DNA from: Natronobacterium haloterrestre
GTDB taxonomy: Archaea > Halobacteriota > Halobacteria > Halobacteriales > Natrialbaceae
Assembly (NCBI RefSeq): GCF_900112205.1
Contig: NZ_FOKW01000004.1
Coordinates: 1-64,000, forward strand
Direction of reading: 5' to 3'
Length of the DNA: 64,000 nt
The position numbers were made by a program, and so were the translations under genes. Below, in pieces: positions 18,855-29,227 of the stretch. Numbering within the stretch: position 1 is the first letter of the stretch; the number at the start of each line of letters is the position of its first letter. The notes beneath the pieces were generated by a model, which saw only the letters and a list, made by a program, of their open reading frames with translations, did no database searches and was not told the DNA's origin.

Positions 18855-21800
18855 TCAGTCGGTGAGCTGTTCGTCGATTTCGTGGTTCGTGATCGGCTGA
18901 ATGATCACGCTACCGTTGGCGAGGATGTCTCGAAGACGTTCTCGGTCGAACGACCGCTGGTCGTTCCTGACGTCACAGCCGTATTGGTAGAGACAGGACG
19001 GACACCCGTTCTCGCAGTCACAGTCGAACTGATCGCGCATAAGCCCGACTGCACGGTGGAACGCCCGGAACTCTCCGTCCGTCCGTTCGAAGAGGAGTCG
19101 CGCGACGTCGGACCCGCCCTCTTGAGACTCGAAGACGTCTACGTGATCCTCGCCGACATATTCGGCGAGGTCACGGATGTTGACGCCGCCGAGGTATTGC
19201 AGCGCGACTCGGAGGCCGTGAGCCAACGTGTGCGACAGGTCGCGGTCGTTGAGGTCAACTCGGACACCCTGAGTGTCGTACTGGTATCCAAGGCGAATGA
19301 ACTCGGAGTCAGCACCGCGGCCGTTAGGGAAGTGGTCAGGGTCGGCGCTGCACCGACGCTCGTCGTCATCGTCACGATAGATGACGCCTGGACAGTTCTC
19401 TTCACCGCATACCTCGAAGGCTGTCGGCCTCGGATCGACCTCACCGGACTTGTACTTCGTCTTGTAGCTCTTCGTGTGCAGCAGAACCGAGTAATCGCCG
19501 TACTCGATCGTCCCGAGAGGATCGCCATCGGCATCCTGGAGTTCGAACGTCCGTTCAGAGTCGAACTCGAGTATCGACGTCTCCCGCTCGGCGTACGTGT
19601 TCTGGATCGGTTTGTTCGGTTCGTCGTGGAGGTAGCGCGCTTCGTCACCTTCTGCGGTCAGTTTGAGGTTGTCGTGGTAGGCATCGACCGAATCGAGTAC
19701 CGCCAGTCGGCGTCGCTTGAGCGGTACATCGTTATCGCAATCACACCCGTCAGCGTCGAGGTCGTGCGAGGTGTGGCACGCCGGGCAAACGAGTTCCTCG
19801 GCCAGGTGATCTCCGTCGACGGCTTCGCTCACGGTATCCCGGAGGTCCGAGCTAGCCTTGTCGTCGAGTCGGACGCGCGAGACGGTGTACGTCTCCCCGC
19901 CGTCAAGGTAGGCGGCACCGGGGTGGAGTTCTGAGAGCGCCATCTGCATCGCGCGGCCGCTCCCCTGATCGCCGACGTTCCGGCGGTTGTACCCTTCGTC
20001 GACCAGGGACAGACCTGCCGTCGTGGCGACGCTCCGCATCGAGAAGTCGTATTTGCTTTCACGGGACTCTCTGAGGAAGTCGAAGTAGCTCGCACCACCT
20101 AGATCAGAGAGGTAGTCCTCGAGAACCTCGATGCGGTCCTTGAGGCCCCGGCGTTCGCGCATGATGCGTGCTCGTTCGTCTGACCCGGCCCGCTGCTGGT
20201 CACGACGCAACCGAGAGTTACGTCGTTTCAGGTTGGACAACTCACTTTCCAGTCCCCGTTTGTATTCGCGGTATCCAGTGATGTAGCGCTCGTCAAAGTT
20301 CGCGAGAACGTCGTCGACAAGGTGGCCGAACTCGCTCTGAGCGTGCAGGATTTCTCCATCACAGTCACTGTTGGTACACGTTTCGCGGTCGTCGTCAGTA
20401 GCATACCGCCGCTCACATTCTTCGCAGTAGCGGTAGTCGAGGAGAGATTCAAGGTAGTCGGCGATGTCTCGTTCATAGTCGTCGACGACTTCGCCGAGTA
20501 CGTCGAGTTTTGAGTCGTCGCCACCGAGCGATAGCGTGTCGGCACCGAGGGACATCACGTGGGTCAGTTTACTGGCGTCGTCACGTTCGCTCTCGTCGAG
20601 CATGCTCCGACGGTGATAGGTATCTCCACCATCGATCGACCGCGCGCGACCGTGTCGACTGACGTCCCACGGAATAGTGAAGTTAGCCGCCACGTAGTCG
20701 AAGATCCCCCACGACAGCGAAACGCGTAGGACCTCCTCGTTGTGTTCGTTGAGCGGTACTGGAGTCGGATCGGTGTCGATGAGTTCGTCCGGGTGGTCGT
20801 AGTAGTAGTAGTCGATCGGGTTGCGCTGACTGACCGAGTGAACCATCGAAGAATGGGAGCTGCGCCCCGCACGCCCGACCCGCTGGAGGTACGCGTTCAT
20901 GTTCGGCGGCGTCCCGTACAGCAGGAGTGCGTCGAGGTCACCGATGTCGACCCCGAGTTCCATCGTCGGTCCCGAAGAGAGGTGGTGGGGGTAGTTCTCC
21001 TCGCGGAAGAGGTACTCTAATTCCCGACGTTTGCGCTTATTCGTCGCCCCGAGATACTCCTCAGAGATGAGAATCCGCGTCTCTGAGTATTCGGCACGGT
21101 GGGCACGCTGTGTGAACCGGGGATGGGAGGTCGAGGCACGTTCGGCGAGCGACGTTCCGGACTGAACAGTGGACTGCGTATCCAGACCAAACTGGTGCTG
21201 GAGCGTCGTGTAGTACCGCTCAGTATCAGGGTCGAACCGAATACCATCACCGTCGCCCGCAACCGTAACAGCGAGCGCCGACGGATCGAACGAGACGTAG
21301 TCATCAGAGTGCCCGTAGGAGAGGATATTGCGGTCAACCAGCTTGTCGACGACTGCTTCGGCGGGCCTGTCGGGACTCGGATGGTCGAAGTTTGCGACAC
21401 GATAGTCATTGCCCTCGTCGGCGAGTTCGCGGACGATAGCGCGCTCATCACCATCGAGTTCGTCGAGACCTGGGGCAAAGCGGACATCGAGCAGTCCTTC
21501 TTCGGTGAGGGAGCCGTCCCGCTCGCCCAAACGCTGGCTGTAGGTGTGTTCGAGTGCGCGTCGGGTGAGTCGATCCCGAAGCGCGTCATCGTCGTCCCAG
21601 CGCTTTCGGGGCTGATCTTTCAATCGTGACTTCAGGTCAAACTCGACACTCCTCGCGACTCGCGGCGGTTCCAGTGCATCGTTTACCTCGTCGACGATGT
21701 TCGCCGCGTCCTCGAGGACCTGATTAAACGGTGTCCAGTCGTTCCCGTCATTATGGGACGACGCACTTTCGATTAACAGTTGATCGAGAAGGGTCTCGAC

Positions 21801-24383
21801 CTCTGGTTCCGAGAAGTCACGACTGAGCTCCTTCATGTCACGATGAGAGTCAGCGAACGACAGGAGCTTCGCCGCCTGTTGGCCCTCCTCGTCGGCGACG
21901 CGGCGCAACATGTACTGCGAGGTGGTCACCGCGAGATTGCTCGGTCCTCGCATCAGTTCGTCGAACCGGCGGTCAATCTCGTACCGGGCATACGGATGCG
22001 GGCACGGGACAGCCGACGGCTGCGAACTCATCGTGTGAATCCGCCCACTGGTGTCGATCGTCTTGTAGGCCTGATGATGACCGGTCCGCGGATGGATGTC
22101 CGGATCGTCACAGTTGCAGCCCTCGTCGCCGAGGAATGCCGTCTCACACGAACGGCAGTGTTGGTCGTCGTAAATCTCGAAGAGTCCGCGCTTTACGAAC
22201 GACGATGAGCCACAGTCGCATTGATCAGGGGAATCATCGAAGAGGATCCGGCTACAATCGTCGCTCCCACAGACCCAGGGAAGGAACCTCGTCGAGGTGA
22301 GTGAGGAACCACAGTCGACGCACTGGTCAGGGGCCTGCTCGGGGTGTTCGTAAGTCGCGCCACATTCCGGGCAATCGAATCGACTCGCAACAGTAGCTAG
22401 CCCGAAGTCGGTCCCGTCACAGTTATCGCAGACTCGCTCAATCTCGTGAGCCGACTCACACTTCGGATTAACGCAGGTGAACGTCTCATCGTCGGTCCTG
22501 ACGGTCTTGGAACCGCACTCGGGACAGTCACGGGTCGTCGTTCGCTCGGTTCGGAGTCCACAGTCGAGGCACTCGAGGAACGGCTGGAACGTCGTACGAA
22601 CCATCTGGACGACATCGTCGCGCGCTACCTCACATCGGCGGCAGACGTGTTCCTCGTCTTGGTCGATCGTCCCGTGTTCGGTTGGCGTGTACGGCTCTAG
22701 TTGGTCGCAGCCTGGACAGTACCATCCGACAAGGTGTTCGTCGCTACAGTGTCGGCAGTAGGTAGAGCGCGTGACGAAGTCGAACCCACACTCGTTACAG
22801 TCGTCCTGTGGGGAGCGGTACGTTGCGTCACACGATGGACACGTATAGAAGCCGTCGATCGGCCAAGAGAACACGTGACTTCGGTTCTCCAGCATGCCGG
22901 AAAACTCACCGAGGGTCCGGACGTTCGCCACCAGTTTCGATGCTTCATCGGCGTCGAGATTCAGCGTCGTCGCTAACTCGTCGTGTAGTTGGGACCGCGT
23001 GAGTGGCCCATCGTACAACAACTGGTGGACGTAGCGAACGACCTGTGCGCCGGGGTCGTCCTCGGCTTCAGTGAGGTAATCGAAGAGAGCGTCACTCGCT
23101 AGCGTCTCCCGGCGGTCACGGTCGTAACTCGATGCATCCTCCAGCGTGTAGTCGAACGCATCGAGGCCCGGAACAACGTCGTCCGGCGCGGCCGTCGCAC
23201 GCAGAATGCGGTCGACGGACAGACTGTGCGACGTTAGCTCTTCCGGAACATCGTCCGGAACCTCCCCATCGAGGTCGCGTGGTGACTCACTCACCTGTTT
23301 GACGTCGACGGCACCGCTAACCTTCTGGAACAACTCGACGTCGTTCTCGACGGTCGCACTGCTCGCGACGAGTTGTAAGTCATCGAGGCCGCGTTCCTCG
23401 CGGAGCGACTGGATTCGCTTCATCAGCGTCGACGTGTAGCTCCCGAACAGGCCGTCGTAGGTGTGGACCTCGTCGAAGACGAGGAATTCAGGTTCGTAGA
23501 CGAACCGCTCGTGCTCGTCTTCGGCGTTAGTGTTGATGAGTCGGTAGTTGATCGTGTCCGGGTTTGTGAGCAGGATGTCAACGCCGTTCTCGAGGATGTC
23601 GTTCTTCGTTAGCCGCAGGAAATCGAGCGGAACGTCGTGCGGATCATCGTCTTCACAGTGCGCTTTCTCTGGGATGAGTTTGAACCGAGCGCCGGTGTTT
23701 CGGATCCGAACACCACCACCGCAGTCTTGGCATTTGTCGAGTTCGTCATTGTACCCAGGGCACTCGAAGTGACGGAAGGTCGCATTGAGGTACCCTTCGG
23801 AGCCTGATTCGCCGACATTCCGCGGGGTATCACCGTCGTAAATACCGACGGTAATCTGTTGTTCCGACCGTAGGTGGTTGTTGATGAGGTAGAGGTACTG
23901 GAGGAGGCGCTTCAACTGGTCCTGTGCGAGCGCCTTCGTCGGATAGATGAGCGTGGCCTTGACGCTCGTATCGTCACCCCCGTCACCATGCCGTTTGTTT
24001 TCGAGGATGCGGTTGAGGATGGGAATGAGCCACGCTTCAGTTTTTCCTCGTCCCGTCGCGGCAGTAATGACGGTATCATCTCCCTCAAGAATGGCCTCGA
24101 TACTACGCTCCTGGAAGTCGTAGAGTCGTTCGAAGCCGATTTTCGAGAAAGCCCGGCGGATATGCGGCTCGAGACGTGCCGACCTGGCGAACGCGTCCCA
24201 CGAACGGCCGCTCCAGTTCGGGATGTCGAGTGCCTGAAGGTAGGGGCCGCGCATCCCCGTGATGTCGTCCTCGCCGTCCGCCAGGCGATTAGCGACGCTA
24301 CGCGCAGCCCGTCCACCACGACCGATAAAGTAGTCGTGGTATGCGGCTTGCATTTGTTCCGCGCTGGCGACGGGGTCCTTCAT
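18855..24383 (-). CDS. Giant DEAH/DUF1998 helicase, first copy (DpdJ/DrmB/DruE-like)
   Basis: The 1842-aa protein has the same plan as its downstream neighbour: TAATGRGKTE (about 107-116), DEVH, ASSATVE, a zinc-ribbon block of many CxxC pairs (about 514-757), QRVGRAGR (about 1167), a coiled coil, and a DUF1998 end with CDCENGCPSCLYQYGC (about 1788-1802). All ATPase motifs of both copies look intact, so neither is an obvious regulatory dead copy. It begins 3 bp after the stop of the 278-aa gene and is followed by 26 bp before the second copy. Tandem retention of two full-length copies suggests a heteromeric or sequential motor, which is inference. Confidence 0.8.
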   Translation of the reverse strand: MKDPVASAEQMQAAYHDYFIGRGGRAARSVANRLADGEDDITGMRGPYLQALDIPNWSGRSWDAFARSARLEPHIRRAFSKIGFERLYDFQERSIEAILEGDDTVITAATGRGKTEAWLIPILNRILENKRHGDGGDDTSVKATLIYPTKALAQDQLKRLLQYLYLINNHLRSEQQITVGIYDGDTPRNVGESGSEGYLNATFRHFECPGYNDELDKCQDCGGGVRIRNTGARFKLIPEKAHCEDDDPHDVPLDFLRLTKNDILENGVDILLTNPDTINYRLINTNAEDEHERFVYEPEFLVFDEVHTYDGLFGSYTSTLMKRIQSLREERGLDDLQLVASSATVENDVELFQKVSGAVDVKQVSESPRDLDGEVPDDVPEELTSHSLSVDRILRATAAPDDVVPGLDAFDYTLEDASSYDRDRRETLASDALFDYLTEAEDDPGAQVVRYVHQLLYDGPLTRSQLHDELATTLNLDADEASKLVANVRTLGEFSGMLENRSHVFSWPIDGFYTCPSCDATYRSPQDDCNECGFDFVTRSTYCRHCSDEHLVGWYCPGCDQLEPYTPTEHGTIDQDEEHVCRRCEVARDDVVQMVRTTFQPFLECLDCGLRTERTTTRDCPECGSKTVRTDDETFTCVNPKCESAHEIERVCDNCDGTDFGLATVASRFDCPECGATYEHPEQAPDQCVDCGSSLTSTRFLPWVCGSDDCSRILFDDSPDQCDCGSSSFVKRGLFEIYDDQHCRSCETAFLGDEGCNCDDPDIHPRTGHHQAYKTIDTSGRIHTMSSQPSAVPCPHPYARYEIDRRFDELMRGPSNLAVTTSQYMLRRVADEEGQQAAKLLSFADSHRDMKELSRDFSEPEVETLLDQLLIESASSHNDGNDWTPFNQVLEDAANIVDEVNDALEPPRVARSVEFDLKSRLKDQPRKRWDDDDALRDRLTRRALEHTYSQRLGERDGSLTEEGLLDVRFAPGLDELDGDERAIVRELADEGNDYRVANFDHPSPDRPAEAVVDKLVDRNILSYGHSDDYVSFDPSALAVTVAGDGDGIRFDPDTERYYTTLQHQFGLDTQSTVQSGTSLAERASTSHPRFTQRAHRAEYSETRILISEEYLGATNKRKRRELEYLFREENYPHHLSSGPTMELGVDIGDLDALLLYGTPPNMNAYLQRVGRAGRSSHSSMVHSVSQRNPIDYYYYDHPDELIDTDPTPVPLNEHNEEVLRVSLSWGIFDYVAANFTIPWDVSRHGRARSIDGGDTYHRRSMLDESERDDASKLTHVMSLGADTLSLGGDDSKLDVLGEVVDDYERDIADYLESLLDYRYCEECERRYATDDDRETCTNSDCDGEILHAQSEFGHLVDDVLANFDERYITGYREYKRGLESELSNLKRRNSRLRRDQQRAGSDERARIMRERRGLKDRIEVLEDYLSDLGGASYFDFLRESRESKYDFSMRSVATTAGLSLVDEGYNRRNVGDQGSGRAMQMALSELHPGAAYLDGGETYTVSRVRLDDKASSDLRDTVSEAVDGDHLAEELVCPACHTSHDLDADGCDCDNDVPLKRRRLAVLDSVDAYHDNLKLTAEGDEARYLHDEPNKPIQNTYAERETSILEFDSERTFELQDADGDPLGTIEYGDYSVLLHTKSYKTKYKSGEVDPRPTAFEVCGEENCPGVIYRDDDDERRCSADPDHFPNGRGADSEFIRLGYQYDTQGVRVDLNDRDLSHTLAHGLRVALQYLGGVNIRDLAEYVGEDHVDVFESQEGGSDVARLLFERTDGEFRAFHRAVGLMRDQFDCDCENGCPSCLYQYGCDVRNDQRSFDRERLRDILANGSVIIQPITNHEIDEQLTD

Positions 24384-24385
24384 CG

Positions 24386-25222
24386 TTACAGGTTAAGCTC
24401 CACCGCCGATTCCAGTTCATCCACGCGTTTCATCTCCTCGAGCGAGTCGAGCGAGACATCAGCCAACGTAAGCTGTTGGGACTTACTGAGCGTCTTTACG
24501 TCCTCGATCGTGGAGTCTGAGAGGTCGTGTTTCTCTTGAAAGTCGTCGAAGCTCTGGAGCGATTGATGTTTCTCCCAGTCGCTGGTGGCGTTATCCCACT
24601 TTGATACGAAGCTCGTGGCGCTTCCGCTCGAGTCCATCAACTCTCGCGTCAGCAACGTGTGCATGTGGTTGAGTGTACGCGCGAAGTCCGAGTCCTGCCC
24701 ACCGAGGATCTTCTGGAGTTCTTCCGCTGCCGCGACCTTTGTACTCCAATCGTTGCGCTTGCTGTCGAGTTGACTCTCAATGGTCTCGGTGACGTTCTTC
24801 ACCTGCTTCTTCGCCGAGCGAATCTGCTCGATATGGGTCTCGACGTCCGGTGTCAGCTGGACTTCGAGGTCGCTCTGACCGTCTGCGCCAAGATCGTCGA
24901 GTTCCGCGTCTCCCTCGCCCATATCGTCGCTCTGGACGTTCTCGAGTAGATCCTCTTGAGTCACCTCGACCGCTTTCTCTGCCACCTGAACCGCACTACT
25001 GGTCATCGATGGCGCGGAACCGTCGAAGGCCTCCTCAAGCACTTTCTTGTAGTATTTCAGGTCTCGAAGGCGCTCGGCGAGGTCGTCGAGTTCGTCGTTC
25101 ACCTCGCTGATGTTGTGCCGCGCGACCGAGACGTGATACTGCGTGTTCTGTGCCTGCTTGTGTTCTCGAGCCTTGTCTTCGAGAGCGTCAACGGCCGTCG
25201 GTAGTGATTTCGATTCGCTCAT
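24386..25222 (-). CDS. Helical/coiled-coil protein, positional match to DpdI
   Basis: This 278-aa acidic protein is almost wholly helical by composition. It has heptad-like stretches around residues 15-70 (ALEDKAREHK...LDDLAERLRDLKYYKK) and 125-170 (ETHIEQIRSAKKQVKNVTETIES). No catalytic motif, membrane segment or Cys cluster is seen. It lies one base after the 1025-aa ATPase gene and 2 bp before the first helicase, so it must be co-expressed. The position between ATPase and helicase corresponds to DpdI in the bacterial gene order as I recall it. A structural or bridging role is a guess, and similarity to DpdI cannot be verified by eye. Confidence 0.65.
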   Translation of the reverse strand: MSESKSLPTAVDALEDKAREHKQAQNTQYHVSVARHNISEVNDELDDLAERLRDLKYYKKVLEEAFDGSAPSMTSSAVQVAEKAVEVTQEDLLENVQSDDMGEGDAELDDLGADGQSDLEVQLTPDVETHIEQIRSAKKQVKNVTETIESQLDSKRNDWSTKVAAAEELQKILGGQDSDFARTLNHMHTLLTRELMDSSGSATSFVSKWDNATSDWEKHQSLQSFDDFQEKHDLSDSTIEDVKTLSKSQQLTLADVSLDSLEEMKRVDELESAVELNL

Positions 25223-25223
25223 T

Positions 25224-28200
25224 TTACAGATCCTCCGTCAGAGAGACGATCGACTGGCGCTTCTGCTCGTAGTTACTGTACTCGCTGAGTTGCTTGATGC
25301 GATGTTCGAGATCGGCCCCGGTAGCGTGTTCCTGGTCTTGGAGATCGCTGATCAGCGAGTCGAACGCCTCGTATATCTCCCACGCTGCTTGTTCGTCTTG
25401 GCTCCGGGCGAAGTCGTGAAGTCGAGCGATGAACGTCACACCGGTTGCGTCACCCATGTTACGGAACTGCTTGACATCATCACGGAAGGCCGTGAGCTTC
25501 ACTTCCTCCGGCGATTCGGTGAGCAGTTCGTAGGCGTCCTCGTAACTCGACTTGATCGGAACGTCCATCGCACCTGCGCACTGATACAACGTCTCGAACC
25601 ACTCTGCGAGCTGGTCGACCGTATGGCCGCTGTCGTACCACCGTTCAACGGGTTCAAGCGCGTCCTGGATGTGTGATGCGTCGTCGTCGACCGTGAGCCG
25701 CTGGAGTTCTGCTGCGTAATCCGAAATCCGATCGAAAAGACTCGATACCTTGGTATTGGCGTTATTTCGCGTCGTTCCGACCTTGTACGCGTCAGCGAGT
25801 TCGTCGGTATCGATGACCATCGCAGCGTCGACGTGTGCCTCGAGGTCTTCGGCAACCTCCCTACGTGCTTCAGACAGGCGCTCGTAGTCTACGACGTTCG
25901 ATTTGAGGAGGAAGAACCCCTCGATGAGGTCACTAATATCCCCCGACGACACGGTGAGGTCGGTGAACGCCTGTCCAAACGCGCTATCTCGATCGAAGTT
26001 TTCGACGATCGGTTTACCGTACGACTGATTGCTGTCATACTCCTCGAAGACGATTTCTGTGGGGATCTGATCGTCGTCGACCTCAACTCCACGGGCAGCG
26101 TTGATAAGGAAGAACTGTGCGAGGACCAGCGTTTTCTCTATCGTGAGTTCCTCGGGAAGACAGTCCTCGATCTCTTCGCGCATTTCATGCTGGAACTGGG
26201 CGACGTTAGTGTCTGCCCACGCACGGAGCTGATCGAAGTTCGTCGTCGTAGGGTCGAACATATCGAACAGTCCGTACTCCAGCATCGGTGTGTAGAGATC
26301 GGCGTGTTCTGCGCCCCATTCGAGTTCGATGTCGACGCTAGCTTGGCGTTGTTGGTCCCCTTGAATGGAGACCGGAATACTGTCGCCGCGAGCGTAGTAG
26401 ATCCCACCGACCGACCGCGTCGAGGAGTTCGGATTACTCAGGCGCGTAGGGTTGTGCCACCGTTCGAGAACGGCGACTGCGCCGTCGTGGAGCGTGTCCG
26501 AACTGGGATACTCTTCGCCGCTCGTGACCCAGTCTTGGAACTCCTGGAATTTGCGCTGTCGCTCGCGTTCTTCCTCGCTCAGTTCTGGTTCGTCGATGAC
26601 CTCAACCTGCTCGTCTTCTGGATCCTCGTCGTCTGCTGCTTCTTCGCCGTCTTCGACCTCAGAAGAGTTGCTTTCTGTATCGTCTCCGTCGTCCTCGGTA
26701 TCGACCTCGTGATCCGGTACCGGCGGGTTCTTGATCTTATCGAGTACCGCACTCCCCTTGCCCTTGTCGAACACGACGTAATCGCCTTTCACAGCGGCAG
26801 TGTCGTCGTCCGGTAGTTCGATACCGAACGTTTCGAAGATGCCGACCTTGACCCCGACGCCGTCCTCGACAGGAACTCCGTACCAGCGGCTGACGTCTTG
26901 GTAGATTTGGTCGTATTTCATGTCGATCTCGAAGGTCGGCGTGTCGACGAACGAGTTCGACTTCATCGCTTCGTAAGGTGCCCACGTCGACTTGAGACAG
27001 TGCTTTACCACTCGAAGAAGCAACAGTCGCGGCGTCTTCCGGTTGCTTCCCTCGTCGTTTAGCTGTCGATAAGCGACGTGTATGAAGCGCTCGTTAAACG
27101 GGTATAAACCGTCGAAAGCTTCTGCAACGTCCTGAGGCGCATCTGCCGCATCAGAATTCCGTTCGATGGCACCTAGATACGATCGGGCGAGGGCTACCGA
27201 AGCATCGTCGTCGAGGAAGTACGCCTCGCCGTTCTCGTCGGTCATCGTTAGGTACCCCTCGGATCGGCCTTGCATGTACGTCGCTGCGTCTTCGCGAGCG
27301 AGGGCGTCGTCGATGTTGTCCTGCTCCCAACCGATCGTCCAACCGAGGACGATGTCGTAGCTGCTACTACTAAGTTCGAAGATGTGGTCTAGGAGTTGCT
27401 CTTTCAGGACGCTGAACGTCGTGAGGTCCTCACAGATGAGTACCGGCCGGATACCGCGCTCTTGATACATCTCCGAGTATTGCTGTAGCTGTTCCTTGAA
27501 GTCGCCCACGAGATTGCGGGAAAGGTATTCGTGAGCCTCGTTCTTCAAGACAGAGTACAGAACGTCTTTGTTCTCCGTGAGCTTCGTACTGAAGCTCAGT
27601 TGCAGGCGTAGAGTGCGGAAATCTGCGCGGGTTAGCAGATTGAAATCGGGATTCTCGTCACGAGACTCGAGAGCTTCCTGATACTCCCTGATGTTCTTGG
27701 CGAAGATTTCTCGCAGGTCGCTATTATCGCCTCTGCTCTCGGTCAGTTCCTGTATTTCTTGGTCTGAAAAGTGTTCGGTCGACCAGATACCGCGCATATA
27801 CTCGACGATGGCGCTCGCCGCATCGGCGGGGTCGAGATCGTCGATGTTTCTGACATCAGTATCGACGTCGAGTGGTTCAGTGAGGACGTCGATGATCTGA
27901 TCCATTCGGGTCTGGCTACGGGAGACGTGCAAGGCGACGTAATCTTCGACGCCATCGTCATCCTCGCCGTAACCATTGATCTGATACTTTGTCCACTCAC
28001 AGAGCTGGCTTTTACCCGATCCGGGTTCACCACGGAGGATGAAAATACGGTTCGGGTCGTCGATATTCGACGCAGTAATCGCGTCGAGTACGTTCTCTTG
28101 GGTAACGAAGTCGCCCGAGATACCGAGTGGGGTCAGCGTGTCTGCGTAAATCCGATCGATGTCGACGTGGGTCTCTCGGAACTGTTCGGGCGTCTTCTTC

Positions 28201-28301
28201 TTCGTATGGGCTTCCGACGTGATGAAGTGGTCGACTTCCTCGTCGTCCCAGTATTGGGGCATCTCTCCGCTGGCCGGTGAATCTTTGATTTGTTGGCTCA
28301 T
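25224..28301 (-). CDS. Large P-loop ATPase, DpdH-like
   Basis: The 1025-aa protein has Walker A RGEPGSGKSQL (residues 90-100) and a Walker B-like PVLICEDLTTF (about 286-296). A very acidic, probably disordered linker lies around 525-590 and a helical C-terminal half follows. The N-terminal ATPase resembles AAA/STAND-type NTPases of defence systems. It overlaps the preceding 309-aa gene by four bases (ATGA). A large ATPase following a wHTH gene and preceding a helicase is the DpdG-DpdH-DpdI-DpdJ arrangement. BREX BrxC is another large ATPase that could look similar, but no BREX partners are present. The Dpd assignment rests on order and motifs. Confidence 0.7.
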   Translation of the reverse strand: MSQQIKDSPASGEMPQYWDDEEVDHFITSEAHTKKKTPEQFRETHVDIDRIYADTLTPLGISGDFVTQENVLDAITASNIDDPNRIFILRGEPGSGKSQLCEWTKYQINGYGEDDDGVEDYVALHVSRSQTRMDQIIDVLTEPLDVDTDVRNIDDLDPADAASAIVEYMRGIWSTEHFSDQEIQELTESRGDNSDLREIFAKNIREYQEALESRDENPDFNLLTRADFRTLRLQLSFSTKLTENKDVLYSVLKNEAHEYLSRNLVGDFKEQLQQYSEMYQERGIRPVLICEDLTTFSVLKEQLLDHIFELSSSSYDIVLGWTIGWEQDNIDDALAREDAATYMQGRSEGYLTMTDENGEAYFLDDDASVALARSYLGAIERNSDAADAPQDVAEAFDGLYPFNERFIHVAYRQLNDEGSNRKTPRLLLLRVVKHCLKSTWAPYEAMKSNSFVDTPTFEIDMKYDQIYQDVSRWYGVPVEDGVGVKVGIFETFGIELPDDDTAAVKGDYVVFDKGKGSAVLDKIKNPPVPDHEVDTEDDGDDTESNSSEVEDGEEAADDEDPEDEQVEVIDEPELSEEERERQRKFQEFQDWVTSGEEYPSSDTLHDGAVAVLERWHNPTRLSNPNSSTRSVGGIYYARGDSIPVSIQGDQQRQASVDIELEWGAEHADLYTPMLEYGLFDMFDPTTTNFDQLRAWADTNVAQFQHEMREEIEDCLPEELTIEKTLVLAQFFLINAARGVEVDDDQIPTEIVFEEYDSNQSYGKPIVENFDRDSAFGQAFTDLTVSSGDISDLIEGFFLLKSNVVDYERLSEARREVAEDLEAHVDAAMVIDTDELADAYKVGTTRNNANTKVSSLFDRISDYAAELQRLTVDDDASHIQDALEPVERWYDSGHTVDQLAEWFETLYQCAGAMDVPIKSSYEDAYELLTESPEEVKLTAFRDDVKQFRNMGDATGVTFIARLHDFARSQDEQAAWEIYEAFDSLISDLQDQEHATGADLEHRIKQLSEYSNYEQKRQSIVSLTEDL

Positions 28302-29227
28302 TGGTGAGTGAGAAGTTGGTCGAGAGGGTACTGATACGCCGTTTCGTCCGGTCGAGAATGAATCGAAACGTGCGTCACGCTTCGTCTGTTTCCGCGGACG
28401 TCATCGTCGAGGTCTGCTGGTGGCACTTCTACCTGGTTCTGCGCGTCGCCGGGTGCAGACAGGGACAAGACCCCATCTTCCTCCATGTTACGGAGGACGT
28501 CAGCGATTGCAGGGTGAAGCCGCGGCGTTCCAGTTCGTGCCTTGTAGACGGTGAACAAGTTGTCGTTGATCCAGTTGAGTGCGCGTCGGAATTCACCGTT
28601 TTCAACTGTCTCTCCGTCGTAGCCTGCGTCCTCTCCCGAACTAGTTGGGGCGAGTATGAGCGCGTCGTACATCATTGCCCGACAGGGGCTCAGCACGAGA
28701 CCGTCCTCGGTCTCCGACACGAGACCCAGTTGCTCGCACAACGTCACCCACATGTCGATCTTCTCGTCGGTCCAACTGAAGTCGTAGTCAGTCTCGCGCT
28801 TCAGGATGGTTCGAAGGTTGTCTCGGCCAGCGTTCACCGTTCGGCTCCCCTCACTCAATAGGGCACGGTGAACATCCCCAAAGTGGGACTGACGACCGTC
28901 CTGCTGATTGCAGTGGTATAGCAACTGTGCTTCGAAAGGGAGACCCTCGAAGTGCCGCTCGTTAATGGGTTCGACCGTATCTTTGATGTCTCCGGTCGGA
29001 CTCTCGACGAGATCGACCGCATTCAGGAAACGAAGTGACCCTTCGACGTGATCGGTTTTCACCTCACCGCCGGTGGCTGGTCGACCGAATTTGCTCGTGA
29101 CTTCCGAGACACTGGTGGTCCCCTGAAGTGAGCCGTAGATGTGTTTTAGCTCCGGTGCTCGCACCGAGATGAACCCGGTGAGTAGTTTGTCCGGCTTGTT
29201 GGTCGCCGGTGTGTATGTTGTACTCAT
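28298..29227 (-). CDS. DpdG-like protein with winged-helix character
   Basis: This 309-aa protein overlaps its neighbours on both sides by four bases (ATGA junctions at 29224-29227 and 28298-28301). Residues about 10-75 and 115-170 look like helix-turn-helix or winged-helix units (STSVSEVTSKFGRPA..., DKIDMWVTLCEQLGLVSE). A conserved-looking CRAMMYDALIL segment lies near 185. No enzymatic motif is visible. Its place directly upstream of the large ATPase fits DpdG. A role in DNA or modification sensing is inferred. It is similar in size to the 298-aa wHTH protein of the TGT operon but I see no clear sequence identity. Confidence 0.65.
   Translation of the reverse strand: MSTTYTPATNKPDKLLTGFISVRAPELKHIYGSLQGTTSVSEVTSKFGRPATGGEVKTDHVEGSLRFLNAVDLVESPTGDIKDTVEPINERHFEGLPFEAQLLYHCNQQDGRQSHFGDVHRALLSEGSRTVNAGRDNLRTILKRETDYDFSWTDEKIDMWVTLCEQLGLVSETEDGLVLSPCRAMMYDALILAPTSSGEDAGYDGETVENGEFRRALNWINDNLFTVYKARTGTPRLHPAIADVLRNMEEDGVLSLSAPGDAQNQVEVPPADLDDDVRGNRRSVTHVSIHSRPDETAYQYPLDQLLTHQ

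Noticed and set aside
18753-19934. Plus-strand frame opposite the first helicase
   Set aside because: It lies antisense to the DUF1998 C-terminal domain of the first helicase and has no domain of its own.
11409-24383. Classical DISARM (DrmABC plus methylase) explanation
   Set aside because: PLD and DUF1998 helicases fit DISARM, but no DNA methyltransferase is present and TGT genes with a DpdH-like ATPase fit the Dpd type better.
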